Source of the DNA: Spirometra erinaceieuropaei
Taxonomy: Eukaryota > Platyhelminthes > Cestoda > Diphyllobothriidea > Diphyllobothriidae
Reading direction: 5' to 3'
Length of the DNA: 64,000 bases
Assembly: GCA_902702965.1 (NCBI GenBank)
Contig: CACRXP010000639.1
Coordinates: 149,686-213,685, forward strand
A model generated the notes under the pieces. It saw nothing but the letters and a program-made list of their open reading frames with translations. It was not told the origin of the DNA and ran no database searches. The position numbers were made by a program, and so were the translations under genes. Numbering within the stretch: the first letter of the stretch is position 1; every line of letters starts with the position of its first letter. Below are positions 35,501-48,315 of the stretch, piece after piece.

Positions 35501-38500
35501 GATCAATCTGTTTTCACCGGAGGTAACCCGAAATGATCGCACTGGTTCGTGTACTTTCAGGTAGAACTGTTAGCTTACCACACGCTGGCAGAAAGCGTCT
35601 AGCGGCGTGTATGTTGTAACCAAATGCTTGCAAGTAGGACATACATCATGGAAATGCAAAGCATCTAATAAAAGGTCACGGTGAAATAAAAACACTGTAT
35701 ATAAACCAGTTTGTGGAAACAAACGGACGCACTGCGAAGTAAAAAGAACGCAATGAATTTAGCTCATATAGGTTTGAGGACACTCCCGGCAATCGGTATA
35801 TAACCGAAAATTCTAGACCATTATTGAATTTCACAAAAAGACGTGGTTTTACTTTTTGGGGATTTTCCTTATTTTGGGATGATAGCAAGGACGCCGGTAA
35901 AAATTTTCTGAGAGCAAAACTGAAATAGTTCTTATGAAAGCGTTAAATAAATGAATCAGTATAGTAATAATTGGCATGGCGTAATGCAAAACTAACTATG
36001 AACAGTTTGAAAAAGTTGCATGTATATGCTGAAGTTACTATGAAAATTTCTAGCTTTTTGTTTGAAGGGGATAATCCATGCTGATGATGTCTGGGCTGCG
36101 TTTAAACCACCTCAAATAAATCAAACCGAAAATGCAAGTTGGGTTTCAGTCGCCTGCAGCTCACAATGCCTGCTCAGTCACTGGTGCTATAGGAAAAAAA
36201 GGAAAACTACAAGCGAGAATTTTCGTAATAAATAAATCGAAGGGACATATTTCAGAGAAAAGAATAAGCACGTAATTAACGCCAAGGAAAGAACTTTGCT
36301 TGCTGGAATACGTATCCGATGGTATTTGTTCATTAATTAGTATTGTATCCGTATTTTATAGGGCATATGTATTGATCAGTTGCTGGTTGCAAGTAACGGT
36401 GACGGCCTTAACTATTTCCGAAAGCAATTAAAGATGCGACCTGCTAGGCTACACCCCGCATTATCACAACCAGAGATAACAACAGACAGGAGTAGCGGGT
36501 TCACAGTTAGTACAGTTGCTCCTTACTTATTCATTTCCTCAAACTGGCAGTTCCCGCATTCGTTAAGGACCTTCGTACGCATGGTGACCTGAGACTAGTT
36601 AACTGCATCTAAGACAATTATTATGTCGGTTTCGTAAGCATATCTGATGACTGACAAAATATTTTAGGAGGAAGCGGTTAATTGGTATTGTGATTAAAAT
36701 TGGTTTACGCCCACGAGTTTCCCGTACGATCGACAACTTCGCTCGTTGAAAGACTCTAAGACAGAGAGCATGAACACAATCATCTCAAGGTTAACGCAGC
36801 TGTAATCATTACGAATATTGCGTCTCATTAGACTTACAGGTGCGGTCGTATCCTGTTTATCAAACAGTGATTAGAAAACTGACATCATATCTCCTCGCTG
36901 ATGCTACATGTCAGACCATCCGCATGAATTGTAGCCCTCCTGTTACGTGGACGCTGTCGTTCCGCATTCAAATAAACAACATTCACTAAACGCCATCTGA
37001 CGTTGTCCGCTGCGACAGAGGGTCATTCTGCCTCGTCCATTTGGCAACTGACGGTTAACTTTGCACTGCATGCATAAAAGGGCCCGCCAAAAGGGTGCTG
37101 CAATTGCGACCTGGTCACTCGCCCAGTCTTTTGAGACGCTGGCTAACAAAGTTAATCCGTCAACCGTCCACCCTGAACACCCGTCATGAATGTTTACCTA
37201 AATGCCTGTTTGATGGGCGCCAACCTAGCAAACCACCAAGTCCGGGACTGAAATTACGACCGTGAGCATCTTGGATACTGCAAACCAAGAGATTATCCCA
37301 ACAAATACATTAATATACAGGGAATGAGGGATAAAATAATTTAAACACGTACCAGTGTAAAATTTGTGTCCGACAATCGATACCCAATCTGCGTCCGCCG
37401 TCTTTCCATTTCAGTCCCTGACAACGAATTCAAAACTGAATTTGTTAAGTTCAGCAAAAGAGATTTTTGTTCCAAAGCTTGGTGACATTGTTCCAATCTC
37501 AAGAAACTGCCCACCGTCTTAGCTGAGTCAGTATATTTGTTTCGTTTTCAGATAGAACCACCTATCTTAATTATACCTATCGGTGGAGGTTGCGAACATT
37601 GAATTATGAAAATAATTAAGCGATCACTGTTTTTAAATTTACGTGCTGACAACAATACCTATTCTGTTTAGTTTCTCAGAGACCGCATTGCGTAGCCAAA
37701 AGCAGGGCACTCCTACTACGATATGGTTTACTCTCGTCAAACACATAGATTGTGCTCGTGGCCATGCTACAATTAGCTGTTCTTATTTCACGTCCACTTA
37801 TCGTTTCTATATTTATCTTTTCCATTTTTAATTGCCTATTGGATAAGTACAGAGGAAGAGAAATTCGAACGGTCGGCATCTAATTTACTTTTCCTGATAA
37901 CACTTTTATTAGCATAACAAAGAAATTAGACTGTCGCATAATGTTTAAAAACATCAATTTATCAGTAATTCCGTTTCTATGGACGGCCAAAAATTAGAGG
38001 CGTGATATGGTGTTGTTTGACCTGTGCAAACTACCAGTTAACTACGAAAACAGGGATTCCTTGAGCGTGAGTGTGGAGTACGGCGATGGCGACATAGTCC
38101 GATGAGCATAAACTAGCACGGATGAGTTTTAGCTATGAATCTTACTAGGCATTCTTTCAATATTTTATTTTCTTATGGCCCATAAACATGATTAGTGGCG
38201 GAAAAACGTTGTGTTATGATATTAATGTAGGTTCTAGACCATTTTATATTGCCTGATTTATGACTTCATCGGTTTCATTTTTGAAGAAAGTAGCAATCTA
38301 ACTACCAGCTTACTTCACGCTATCGAAAAGGTTCGGTGATCAAAACAGATGTATTGAAAATTGTTATCATAGTGCCTTTGCATTTCATAGGTAGATACTG
38401 GTCTGAAAAAACTGTCTGCTACGGTTTTTAGGCCTTTTTTAATCTTGTGCCGCAAAATCATGTTTATTTGGAGCCTGCCGACCAAAATGCCAATTAAAAG

Positions 38501-38527
38501 GTCCACTTTTAGACTTAGAGCTCCGCC
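32564..38527. other. Long stretch with no recognised gene
   Basis: GC-richer islands at about 32930-33180 (72-codon minus frame 33152-32934, with palindrome GATCACGTGATC at 33062-33073) and at 36930-37180 (68-codon minus frame) stand out from the AT-rich background. A 105-codon minus frame lies at 33905-34222. I recognise no domain, exon chain or RNA in any of them. Confidence 0.4.
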
Positions 38528-38880
38528 AGCTGTGCGAGGGGATGACGAATTATCACAGGTGGCTGTCACTAAATTCGGCAAAAGTCACGAGTTTAACTTT
38601 ACAACCGCCAAGATAATTAAGCATGCCTAAGGAAGAAGAGGTCTGGAATTGGTTGAAGCCTGAGCCTCCGAGAAGGACCCAGTCAATCGATTTATCGATT
38701 AGGCGCTAGCGTACAGAGTCTTGCGCAGTCAACTCTAGACCTGCTGCATTGCTCGTTAATTGACTAATGTCTTCCACGATTGTCGCTTTTTCTATTGCTA
38801 CGGTCATCTCTGGGGATGCCCCTTGTACAAGTTCGAAAGCTCAGGACAATAAACAAGTGGTGCCGAAGCAAAACCACGTA
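38528..38880 (+). pseudogene. Highly decayed PLE (P2) relic
   Basis: Plus-strand frames recall the P2 nuclease C-terminus: DDELSQVAVTKFGKSHEFNF then TTAKIIKHA, and after stops ELVEA, ASEKDPVNRFID and LAYRVLRSQL. These match the 28.5-kb copy in order and spacing. The 3' end keeps a damaged hammerhead motif and AATAAA. GIY, YIG and RT are absent. Confidence 0.65.
38805..38851 (+). ncRNA. Mutated hammerhead motif of the P2 relic
   Basis: ATCT, CTGGGGA (core A replaced by G), a stem II region, GAAAGCTC, AGGA. The core mutation should abolish cleavage. AATAAA follows. Confidence 0.5.
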
Positions 38881-41865
38881 TCAACTTCCCTACTAAGACA
38901 TAGAACTGTAAATCTTAAATTTCCCTTAATTAGTGAGGCAAAATTGTTTTCTATGACATACTTTATGAAGGAAAAGAAGGCGATCTTCAAGGCCTGTCGG
39001 TTTGATCGAGGATCCTACGATGACTAATGGGGCACGGTGATGTGCCTTCTACAGTAAAAACGTTCCGTTACTTTGTTAAGCATCGCCCATCGCCGTCATG
39101 ATGTAGAGTAAGCACGTGCTTTTCCAACTCACCACAGACAGCTAATTTGTAACTTCCATTAGTCTTCTAGCAATTGCTTGAATATATAAACCGGAGACCA
39201 CTAACAAATGCCCTAATTTGTCAAAGGTTTTGCTAGCTGACGGTTATACTATCTTGAAAACGTTCTTTCGAGAAGAATTTATTTTTGGTCGCAGATGTGT
39301 GTATCTCACCTGAACTATGGCACAAGGCCACCTGTAATAAGAGGACGATGATACTAGCGACCTATAAGGAAAGGAAATGTGGTGTTTTTAATGTAGAGAA
39401 GGTAAACGTTGTGTGTTAACTGTGTGCTTCTTTTTAATGCATTAAAGAGACATTCCCTGGGAATGTAGTCCAGGGGCACACCTGCACGTGTTCTATCAAA
39501 TGTTTAAAGAGTAATGACAACTTGGCGTTCTCTGCGCTCTTCTTTGCGGAACAATAGTACGAAAATTTCGGTCAGTAATGCCAATACTTCGAAACGGTCG
39601 CCGATGTGTAATTTTGTTTGCCTGAGACATTTAAAAAGAACCACGAGCTTTCTTCCATGATCAATACTTCTGCAAATCTTTCTCATAAATTCTGCCCGCT
39701 TTTTAAGAGGAAGGCCAAAGGAGAGCGACCGGGGCAGTGCATCACACGTCAACGCTGAAAAATTCATCATTAATCAAAATAATTCATCATAATGCTGCAA
39801 AAATCATATATCAGATGTAGGTATGTTCACATGGCCTTCGCCAGTTGAGTTTCTGACTAGGGATTACACTAAACTGTTGAAGTATATGGAAACCGTGAGT
39901 AGTTGAGGCATCATGCATAAACAGTTTGTATCAAACTACTTTTTGCGTATTTCAGTTTAACAGAGTCGATAATCCGCCTCAGCGACTCATGAACCAGCCG
40001 TCCTTGATTAAAATTGTCATTAGTATAATCATTTATTGAATTTTTCCGACAGTTTAGATCGCAGACGACCACATAGGATGCGTTTGCAGAGTTTTAGTTT
40101 GATTTATTGCGTGTAAGCCTTTAATGCTCTGGAAAAACACTTTTGGTTTGGTTATTGATTACCAACAAAGGCCGGTTGCCATATAGCTGGGCCGCGGTGC
40201 AAAACATCCAAGAGTAACTAACACCTATATCAAAATGTCCCACAGTTCTGCAACTACGTCGAGGTTGTCTGGTGAGTCAAGGCCACCTGTATCGGAAACT
40301 CGTACGACTTTGAATGAATATCCCCGCAAGACAGCTGAAAGGGCCGCGCATATGTAGTTTTGTGATTTGTGTATAATCATTTGTTACTTTTAGTACTCGT
40401 TGTGTGCATCCCGCATATTAGCTTGATATATCCGAACTGAGTTTTCCATCTAACGTTTAGACACTTTTGTCCTGCAATGCTGGAAGTGGATCAATTAAAA
40501 CGGAGACCGCCAACTCACGAGTTTCTAAGAGGAGTTAACGAACACACTTTGGTGGCTTGGGTTATGCCAGAAACCAGATGCGCTTGAGGGACTTTCACAG
40601 TTGCGCTAACGTTTGAATGAAATACATGAAACGGAGTATATTTGCCGACCAGATGACGGGCAGTTCCATTTCTCTCGAGTCGCGGTTGCAACCCACTCCA
40701 CTTGCTCCCTCTAACTGTGTGCACTTTCCGCCGTCGTTCTGCAAAATAACATGCCCATTTTGGCTTTACGATGAACAGGAATCGTGAGGGCAAACCAGAG
40801 CACTCCTTCAAGTGATTACTGTGCACATTTTTCAGTATTCGTTCTCTGTCCTAAGTGGTCTCCCTGAGGAAGTTTGAAACCCTTTTTTGGGCTCATTCGT
40901 TTTTAATGCCGGCCGGGTACGGTGGTTTCCCTTAATTCATAAGTTTAAATTGCAATGAAACTAAACAGCTACAAATTTGGAAAATGTCATCCGAACGTCG
41001 GCTGCTGTAGTACGCTGAACTAACGCTTGAAGTTGTCGGCACTTCTTGTTCAGTGTGAGCAGACCAAGGCAGGGGATTCTTATTTTCAGAGAATCATTTA
41101 TATACTGAATGGAAGCAGTGCATAACTTTTTGCTAGGGCCAGTTTTCTAGAATTCGTGCGGTTTTAGTCCAACCTAAAAAGACCGTTTTTATAACATAGC
41201 ATACAAGATCACAATTTTTGCAGCAGTCTTGGTACCAAGAATTTCTGTCTTCATGAGCGCGAAAGCACAGCTGTTTATGCTCTTCACTATCCCCATGCCT
41301 TTCGTTCAAGATCTCTCAAAAAAACCGTGGGACCTTTTTACGGCCATTTAGCCTCATGGCGATTGCCATTGGCAACCAGAACCTATTCAGTTCTAACTAT
41401 TTGCATGGGTACATGCGGGCAAATAACCAATCCGATTCACCCATCTTCCAGCGTCAACTAGTTTTGTTGAAATGCCAGCCATGTGTGTTGCTACCGCACA
41501 AACAAAAAGCACATGTCAGGCAGGAGGCGAAGCGCAACAACGTTTGGCCGCTCAGCAGTTCGCTCCTTAGATGATCGCCATCGTCGCCAGCTTGCCTGCA
41601 CAGCTTGACTGCTTTTTGGAACTGTAGATGGTAGTGTCGGCGCAGCGTCTACCTTGGCAATCCGGATGTGCGTGCGCGCTGGGGTACATTTGGCATTCGG
41701 CTGCTGATGCCGCGATTTCCCAGCATCTTGCTTGCATTAATCCTGTGGTTAATGTAATATTGCCCAACCAGGCAAATCCAAAAATAGGGCGATTGTCACG
41801 GGGTAAATGGGTTTTAGGGCTTCGGGAACTACTGATCGATTCCCATATGTCATAATACCACAGAC
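38881..41865. other. No recognised gene
   Basis: Isolated frames of 88 codons (minus 39504-39770) and 103 codons (minus 40515-40826) have no family resemblance. No RNA or repeat could be supported by eye. Confidence 0.4.
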
Positions 41866-42868
41866 ACAGTATCCGGCATATCTCATGAAACGCTGAGCGA
41901 AGTTCGAATGCGTGTTTTCGAAAAAATAGGATGCCAAGATGGAGTTGTATTATGGATGATTTTGCTGCATAATCCAACTATGTTTTGGTCACCCCAAGAG
42001 GCCGGCCTCTGAACATTTCTGGCCGCCTACTAAAATTACATTCACTAGAGAACCACCCCATATGCAGCATGAATTTTTATTTTTAATTTCCTATGCGCCT
42101 ACCAATTCAAGAATATTTTAAAGAAAACATGCACTGAAATAATCTTCAATGCACTTATTTGACAGCAAATCCAGTATTCATTATTTTTTACTTTTAGAAA
42201 AGGTAAGGTTTGGCTTTGCAAACGTTTTCGATAACCAGATGATTTTGAACCCGACACGCAATTGCACGCGCGTGAGAAGTTCATATACTAAATTCTGCAT
42301 GCTTTCTTGATAGTATTAAATCAATGATATATAGGGCTCAAAAGGCTTGTCAGTGAATGTGGGACATATTTTATACTTCATAAGTAGCACTGATAAACGA
42401 AAGTACACGATGCCGCATAAATGAGCACTTCGTGATCTTAAAACATTTTATAATAAAACCCTATTTGTAAGCCAAATATGACCAATTTCTTTGAACAAAA
42501 AACTTAAATTAGACGTAATTCTCCACCAAAAGTGTCAGAAAGGGGTATTTTGTAAGTTTTATCATTAACTTTCTTTGAACTGTAGCCCTTAATCATGACC
42601 CATGACCCTAATCCCTATCCCCGACCCTACAGTATTGTGTCTATCAGGTGAGGTTACCTAACTACATCTTGCCAAAATGCGATTTGCGTAAGCAGTCATT
42701 TTTATCGGGCGTGCCTTTTACAGGCAACCGAAAAGTCTCTCATTCAAGAGATGTCTTGGGATTGTGCCACAAATTAACCAATATGAAAAACCAACCTAAG
42801 TATTAATTTCTAATCAAAAACATATTGCGGAATTCCGGTTCGCATTTCTTAGGATATGTCAGCTACTA
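41866..42868. mobile_element. Foldback element FB5
   Basis: About 1.0 kb. The left end ACAGTATCCGGCATATCTCATG is mirrored by TTCTTAGGATATGTCAGCTACTATG-like sequence on the right. Inner left landmarks (TATTATGGATGATTTTGCTG, CATGAATTTTTATTTTTAAT) correspond to right-arm ones (CGTGCCTTTTACAGGC, AAGTATTAATTTCTAATC). The centre runs in the FB1 direction (GTGATCTTAAAACATTTTAT). It contains a fragment of the M1 TIR family at 42592-42673. A 136-codon minus frame (41567-41977) overlaps the left arm without recognisable product. Confidence 0.6.
42592..42673 (-). mobile_element. M1-family TIR fragment nested in FB5
   Basis: CTACAGTATTGTGTCTATCA followed by GGTGAGGTTACCTAACTACA is the complement of the M1 left end. 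Preceding CCCTAATCCCTATCCCCGAC corresponds to its TTAGGG-like tract. Only one end is recognisable. Confidence 0.55.
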
Positions 42869-43383
42869 TGCGCACATTTACCTGCTTTGCCCTCCAATGG
42901 GAACTGTTTCCCAGGTCTGGTGAGTGCTGACAGCACAACCATGTTACGTCACAAACGAAATCTGACCACGTGTTGAGGTAAGATTTCAACACCGCCGCAC
43001 ACATATAAGGAAATTGTGCCACTTACAATCGGCCAATACGACTATTCCATTTGCGTAATTTTCACAGAAATAGCAAACAATTTGCTTGCCTAATTGTTTA
43101 AAAGCACTTTTTATTAGTGTCGGTAAGTAAAAATAGTGAACTATAGGCAAAACCTAAGGACAAACATGCTTGTATTTCTGCTGGCTTTCTACGCATCGGA
43201 CGTATATCCTACTGGCCATACGTAATGATTCTCCAAATGAGTTAATTGGTTGGTCGAACAAAGCACCCTCTGCAATCCACTCTGATCCCTAAAGAAGTCA
43301 GTTAGGGGTTCTTCCCGGTTTTTCAGACAAACGTCGGTGAATTTCCGTTTCCATAAGAATAGTCGATAAAGGATATAACTCAT
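42869..43383. other. Spacer, nothing recognised
   Basis: AT-rich. A 64-codon minus frame at 43189-43383 has no known product. Confidence 0.4.
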
Positions 43384-43489
43384 TATTCAGTATAATTCAG
43401 TATATATGATGGATAGAGGCAGAGCCTTGACGGATGTATGAAAACAAGAACATGCAGATATTTACGTAGCAACTACGCCAGTCATTGTA

Positions 43490-46296
43490 TCATGTAGATG
43501 GTTGACCATTAAGCATAAGTTTATCTAGTCTTCTTTTGAAAGTCTCGACGTTTTCCGCCAAGACAATGGAGTTCGGCAATTTGTTCCATCCCTCAACCAG
43601 CCGGTGAGAGAAGAATTTGGCCCGCAAATCGAGGCTGGCATGTTTTGTCTTCTATTTGTATGGGTGCCCTCGGAGATTTGTCGTCCGCGCCAGTTCGAAG
43701 AAGTCGTCAAACTGAAGAGCACAGTCCAGCCCTCGGGCGATCCTGAAGGCCCTGATCATGTCCCCTCTGTACTGTCTATAGGAGAGAGGAAATATTTTTA
43801 GCTTCTCCAGCCGTCTCTCATAAGGTAAGCCGCATAATCCGCCGACTACCCTGGTCGCTCTACGTTGTACGTTCTCCAGTAGGGTGTAATCTTTTTTGTC
43901 CAGGGACACCATGCCTGGACACAACATTCCAACATTGGTCAAACGTATGCGCCAAATACTCGGCCGAAAAGTTCTTCATCAACATTGACGAAGGATCTTC
44001 TGATCGCGCCTAGAATACCCATAGCTGTCTTTTATACCCTGGCGCAGTGAGACGATGGTTTGAGAGTTGACATCATCCACACACCGAGGTCTCTTAACTC
44101 GTTGACTGATTCGAGTTGGTGACCTCCTATAAAGTACTGAGATTCAAATCTCAACGGCCTCCTGTTGCTCGAACGTAATCGGATAAGTTGGCATTTGTTA
44201 CGATTGAGGCTGAGACACCACTCATCACACCATTTTTGCAAGCGATTTAAATTGTCTTGTAATTGTACAGAATCTTCCGGCTTCTCTATTGATTTCTACA
44301 ATTTGAGATCGTCGGCAAACATTACTCGTTCGCAGTTCAGACAGTCCAGGCAGTCGTTCACATATATTAGGAACAGAATTGGACCCAGAACGCTTCCCTG
44401 CGGAACGCCAGTGTACACGGATGACCATTCCGATTTAGCGTTTCCGATACACACACGCTGAGATCTGCCCGTAAGAAAATCGGCTAGCCATTTCAAAAGA
44501 TATCCATTCACACCCACTTGACGTTACATATAAGTCGTCTGTGTGGAACAGTGTCAACGGCCTTTTTGAAGTCGATGTACACGGCGTCGACTGATAAGCC
44601 CATGTCAATTGATTTCGTCCAGCTCGTCATGAATACTAGAAGGTTGGTGAGACAGGATTGACCGCTTCGAAATCCATGCTGATGTAGACTGAGCAAGTTG
44701 TTTTCTTCGAGGTGCCGCATCAGCTCCGTTTTTATTACTCTTTCCATCAACTTACAACAGATGCTAGTGAGACTCACTGGTCTGAAAATATTTGGGGCTG
44801 TTATCTCGCCACCTTTATAAATGGGGCTTATATTTATTTTCTTCCAGTCGGCAGGCAAAGCCCCGGTGTCCATCGAAGTTTTGAAGATCTTGGATAACGG
44901 AGAGGCCAGTTGGTTTGAGAGTTCATTCAGAACTTTTGCGAACACGCCGTCCGGACCAGGGGATTTAGTGGGCTGTAGTTGCCTCAAAGTTTTCCTTACC
45001 GTGTCTGTTGTGAATTCCACCGTGCTAATTGTACTGCTTGATTTGACAATTGGGGGGCAAACTCTTTCATCAAAAGCCGGTTCCTCAGTATACACAGACG
45101 TGAAGAAGTCAGATAACAGATTCGCCTTATCTGAGTTGTCAGACAACGTATTTCCCTGGCGATCTTTGGGCAGGGAATGCAGTCCCGGTTGCGTTTTGCC
45201 TTATTCACGTATCCAAAGAATTTTTTGCATTTTGCGGAATATTTTTTAATAGTTTTGAGTCAAATTGTGCCCGTTGCCTCCTCAACAGATTCCGACATAC
45301 ATCCCTCTGTTTTTTGAAGTCAGCGAAATGCTCTGGTTGCTGACAACTGGCGTAATTTTTCCAAAGTCTCCTTTTCAATTTAAGCTTCTTCTTTATTTCT
45401 GACGTCACCCACTCTGGTCGGGATGTGCGCGGCTTCCTCTTCAGTGGGCAACAGCTCTCTACCAAGTGCTGCATTATGTTCTTGAAGAAGAGCCAATCGC
45501 TTTCTGGGTCAGGTCCTTGTGCTGCATTCCAGTTCACCTTCTGTAGCAGGTATTTCATTCGGGTGTAATCCCCTTTCCCTACGTTTCTTTCCTCAACAGC
45601 TCGAATTTCTGGTACATAAAAATGACTATACTCCCAAACAAGAACGCAGTGGTCACTTCGGCCAAGGGGCGGGTGCAATTACAATCCGAGAATGCAACTA
45701 TCATCCCTGGTGATGATGAGATCAAAACAACTGGACTGCTGTCCATCCCTGAATCGAGTGTTCACTTTAACATGTTGGGTAAGGAACTCAGCTGTGATCA
45801 GTTGCATAAATTTCTGTTCGAAGGAGTTTTCTGATCGCGTGCAATACATCAAATCCCACTCTATGTCTGGACATTTGAAGTCACCAAGTAGCATTATGTG
45901 TTTGCTTCGACAAATTTCTTTTATCTCGGTGATAAGTGCATCGTCCGCATCCGTTCGCTGGCTTGGCGGTCTGTAAACCAGGGCCATATGGAGGCTAGGA
46001 TGGTTTGGCACCTTCAAGTAACAACTGAGTATTTCACAATCAATGTGCCGAAATGGGGAAGACTCAACCCCGACGTAGTCGATTCCATCTCGTATAAATA
46101 TCGCAATCCCCCCACCCCTTCGTTCGTTTCTGTCCATTCGGAGAATCCGGAAACCATCTAGCACAACTTCCGCATCTTCTATCTGCGCATTTAACCATGT
46201 TTCTGTTAAAGCTATCAAGTCGAGTTGGAATTGGGCCACAGGGAGTTTTATTTCATCCAATTTGTTGAATAAACTCTGCACAGTTGTGCACATCAT
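43490..46296 (-). pseudogene. Retrotransposon ORF2: AP endonuclease and reverse transcriptase, interrupted
   Basis: The endonuclease (46296-45630) shows LTETWL, RRGGGIAIFIRDG, ALVYRPPS, LLGDFKCPDIEW and GRSDHCVL. The usual catalytic Asn of GDFN is Lys here. An in-frame TAA (45679-45681) interrupts it just before SDH. A basic linker (RPEWVTSEIKKKLKLKRRLW) follows, with frameshifts near 45245 and 45155. The RT (45146-44200) has FRPVSLTSICCKLMERVI, HGFRSGQSCLTNLL, YIDFKKAVDTVPH (usual AFD), GVPQGSVLGPILFLIYVND and the catalytic FADD. Breaks follow: a shift near 44512, TAG at 44296-44298, TAA at 44032-44034, TGA at 43939-43941, a shift in the A-run near 43895 and a stop at 43652-43654. The natural end is TGA near 43490. 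Functional roles are target nicking and cDNA synthesis; this copy cannot make the protein. Confidence 0.85.
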
Positions 46297-46393
46297 TTTT
46301 ATGTTATTCGGCTGTTGTTTGCTGATGCTTTTGACTGATAGTTATTACTGCTTATTTCACATGGCGTACCATGTCCACTAGTCGATTGTGAAT

Positions 46394-47185
46394 TTACTGA
46401 AGTTTGTCGGAACCGAGCGCCGGTGCTGTTACCGTCAACGTCACCGGATGATTCCACAAGAAAGAACGCTCTATTTTTACAATTTGGTTGTTTGCTATTT
46501 TCAGATTCACTTCGCCCTCAATCTGACGTTTTCTCAGTTCCGCTACCAGTGTCCTCATTTTTATTCGTTCGAATGGGTGATAGTCCGGCTGAAAAAACAC
46601 TCCACGATGGTTGTTTCGGAGCCTGAATTTCCGCGACAAGATGCGATTTGCTTGCTGTTCGTTTCCCAATACGACTTTCAGTGGTCTTGGCCGCACTTTG
46701 GCTGCGTTGTTTCTTACTAAATGTCCCAAACGGAAGATCTTTTGGATTTCGACGACCTCACCGGGTTCTTGCGTGTCATTGAGTAGGTTTTGGAATGTCA
46801 GCAGATTGTGTTTCACCCTCTCTTTCGGGGTATCACCAGGTGCTTCAGGAACTCCTTGCACTACCACACAACGAGATCTGTCGGGGAAAAAACCGGTGGT
46901 TTTATCCTGCCCTCCTTTGCTGGCGGTAGACTGAGTCTCAGACTCTGGGAGTGCCTTTATGGCTGTATCCAGATCAGTTGATAAGTTGCTCGCGTCCGTG
47001 ATATATGCTGTAACGTCTTTGTTTGGCTGCCTCACCTGACGTTTTGCATTATAGCCTGATAGACATGTGAAGGACAAGCTGCAAGCGCTCCTTGTTTGCG
47101 TACGTAAGTCTATAGGATTACTTTCTATAGGTTTTTTTTGGGGTTTTCGATCGTTGTTTTGTTTTAGTGCAGACGGACTCTGCAT
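46394..47185 (-). CDS. Retrotransposon ORF1 protein (putative nucleic-acid-binding chaperone)
   Basis: This 263-codon uninterrupted frame is the upstream ORF of the CR1-like element. Residues from about 100 onward (VVVQGVPEAPGDT, VVEIQKIFRLGHLVRN, PRPLKVVLGNEQQANRIL) followed by a basic block (SRKFRLRNNHRGVFFQPDYH) resemble the RNA-binding ORF1 region of flatworm and other CR1/L2-type elements. In that family ORF1 binds element RNA in the ribonucleoprotein particle. The true start is doubtful: in another frame an ATG at 47261-47259 begins MGGNKNTTERDETGAR and would join this frame only through an indel. The likely intact product is therefore longer and this copy is shifted near its start. ORF2 begins about 100 bp downstream. 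Confidence 0.7.
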   Translation of the reverse strand: MQSPSALKQNNDRKPQKKPIESNPIDLRTQTRSACSLSFTCLSGYNAKRQVRQPNKDVTAYITDASNLSTDLDTAIKALPESETQSTASKGGQDKTTGFFPDRSRCVVVQGVPEAPGDTPKERVKHNLLTFQNLLNDTQEPGEVVEIQKIFRLGHLVRNNAAKVRPRPLKVVLGNEQQANRILSRKFRLRNNHRGVFFQPDYHPFERIKMRTLVAELRKRQIEGEVNLKIANNQIVKIERSFLWNHPVTLTVTAPALGSDKLQ

Positions 47186-47290
47186 GATCCAGATTTGTCA
47201 AATTTATGGAAATGCGAGCGCCAGTTTCATCTCTTTCTGTCGTATTTTTATTGCCGCCCATTTCGGTTGAGTCCGAAGACTTGTCTAGTG

Positions 47291-48315
47291 ATTTCGTGCG
47301 TTGCTTCTTGTTTCGCTGAACGCGACGACTATGTTATAAAGCTTTTGATAGAACCTCTTGTTATAGGAAATTGGCAGGTTGTTTTTTTGTCACTGGCATG
47401 CTATCCTGTGCACTATGAAAATTCGACTGTGTCACATCAGAACTATAGTTTATTTATTACTTATGACAATTTTTCTGTAGACGTTTACGCCATATATTCC
47501 TTTCCGTAATCTTACATACTGCCTTATTTCTGTTTCCCCCCATTAACCCAAATAAAACGGTCACCAAATGCATTTTCTATTACTGAACTGCCACTTTTCT
47601 TTGCAGTTGGAGTATAACGTAGTACATACCTCCTAAAGTAAACAATGGTCATGTGCGCTCACCCTAACATCTCAGTAAATATATGCTTTTATATGAGATG
47701 GCATGCAAGTACATTTCAAATCTAGGATTCATATTGCCATTTGACAGTAAAAGTTGATTACTCTTTCCAAAGCGATGAACAACGTACAAAGTCTACGAGA
47801 TAAAAAATATTTCGAAGTAAAGATTAACTGAGTCGATCACTGTTAAATTTTTTTTCCAAAATTGATCCGCCGCCAGATTGCAAAACGTTGGGCTTTAGTT
47901 CCTGTTTTTTGAGACTTAGAACAGGAATATATTCATCCGCTTTTTTTTCTGATTCATTCCTTCGCTAAGACACTCGAGTGCAATGCATACATGGAGACTT
48001 TTTCATTTCATACCAGAGCTACAAGGTCAATTTAATGCTCGCTACCGTCATGTACATATACAGCTTTTGTGCGACATTTTCTGTTCGCCGCTAGGAAATG
48101 TTTTGGTGACTTAAACACCGGCAACTGTTATGCAGGTTGCCTTTTTAGCATACGTCCTAATGGCCGCGTGTTTTGCAGTACGTAGCAGGCATTGGCAGCA
48201 GTTTTAGTTGATCAGACGAACCATGTGTGCCATCCCTTGCTTGCGTAGGCGGTCGAAAGAAGCACTCGAGGGCCGACACATTCCACGATGCTTCGACGTT
48301 TGAAAACTGCAAATT
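47291..48315. other. No recognised feature
   Basis: AT-rich sequence upstream of the CR1-like element. A 104-codon plus frame (47195-47509) overlaps the element's 5' side and is unassigned. Confidence 0.4.

Larger units (their letters stand above)
43384..47290 (-). mobile_element. Near full-length CR1/Jockey-type non-LTR retrotransposon (inactive)
   Basis: A minus-strand element of about 3.9 kb with ORF1 followed by ORF2 (AP-type endonuclease plus reverse transcriptase, no RNase H). The 3' end carries two copies of a 10-bp unit (ATTCAGTATA on the plus strand, 43384-43403) instead of poly(A), as CR1-group elements often do. The C-terminal ORF2 motif (WNKLPNSIV, FKRRLDKL) also fits that group. 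The 5' boundary is estimated from ORF1 and could lie further upstream. It carries several stops and frameshifts. Confidence 0.85.

Noticed and set aside
36079..36130. CTGATGA followed later by GAAA, as a further hammerhead
   Set aside because: Spacing does not allow a stem II of suitable length, and there is no cleavage triplet or PLE context.
44821..45249. 142-codon plus-strand frame, and other long plus frames at 44.1-46.9 kb
   Set aside because: Antisense shadows of the CR1-like ORF1 and ORF2.
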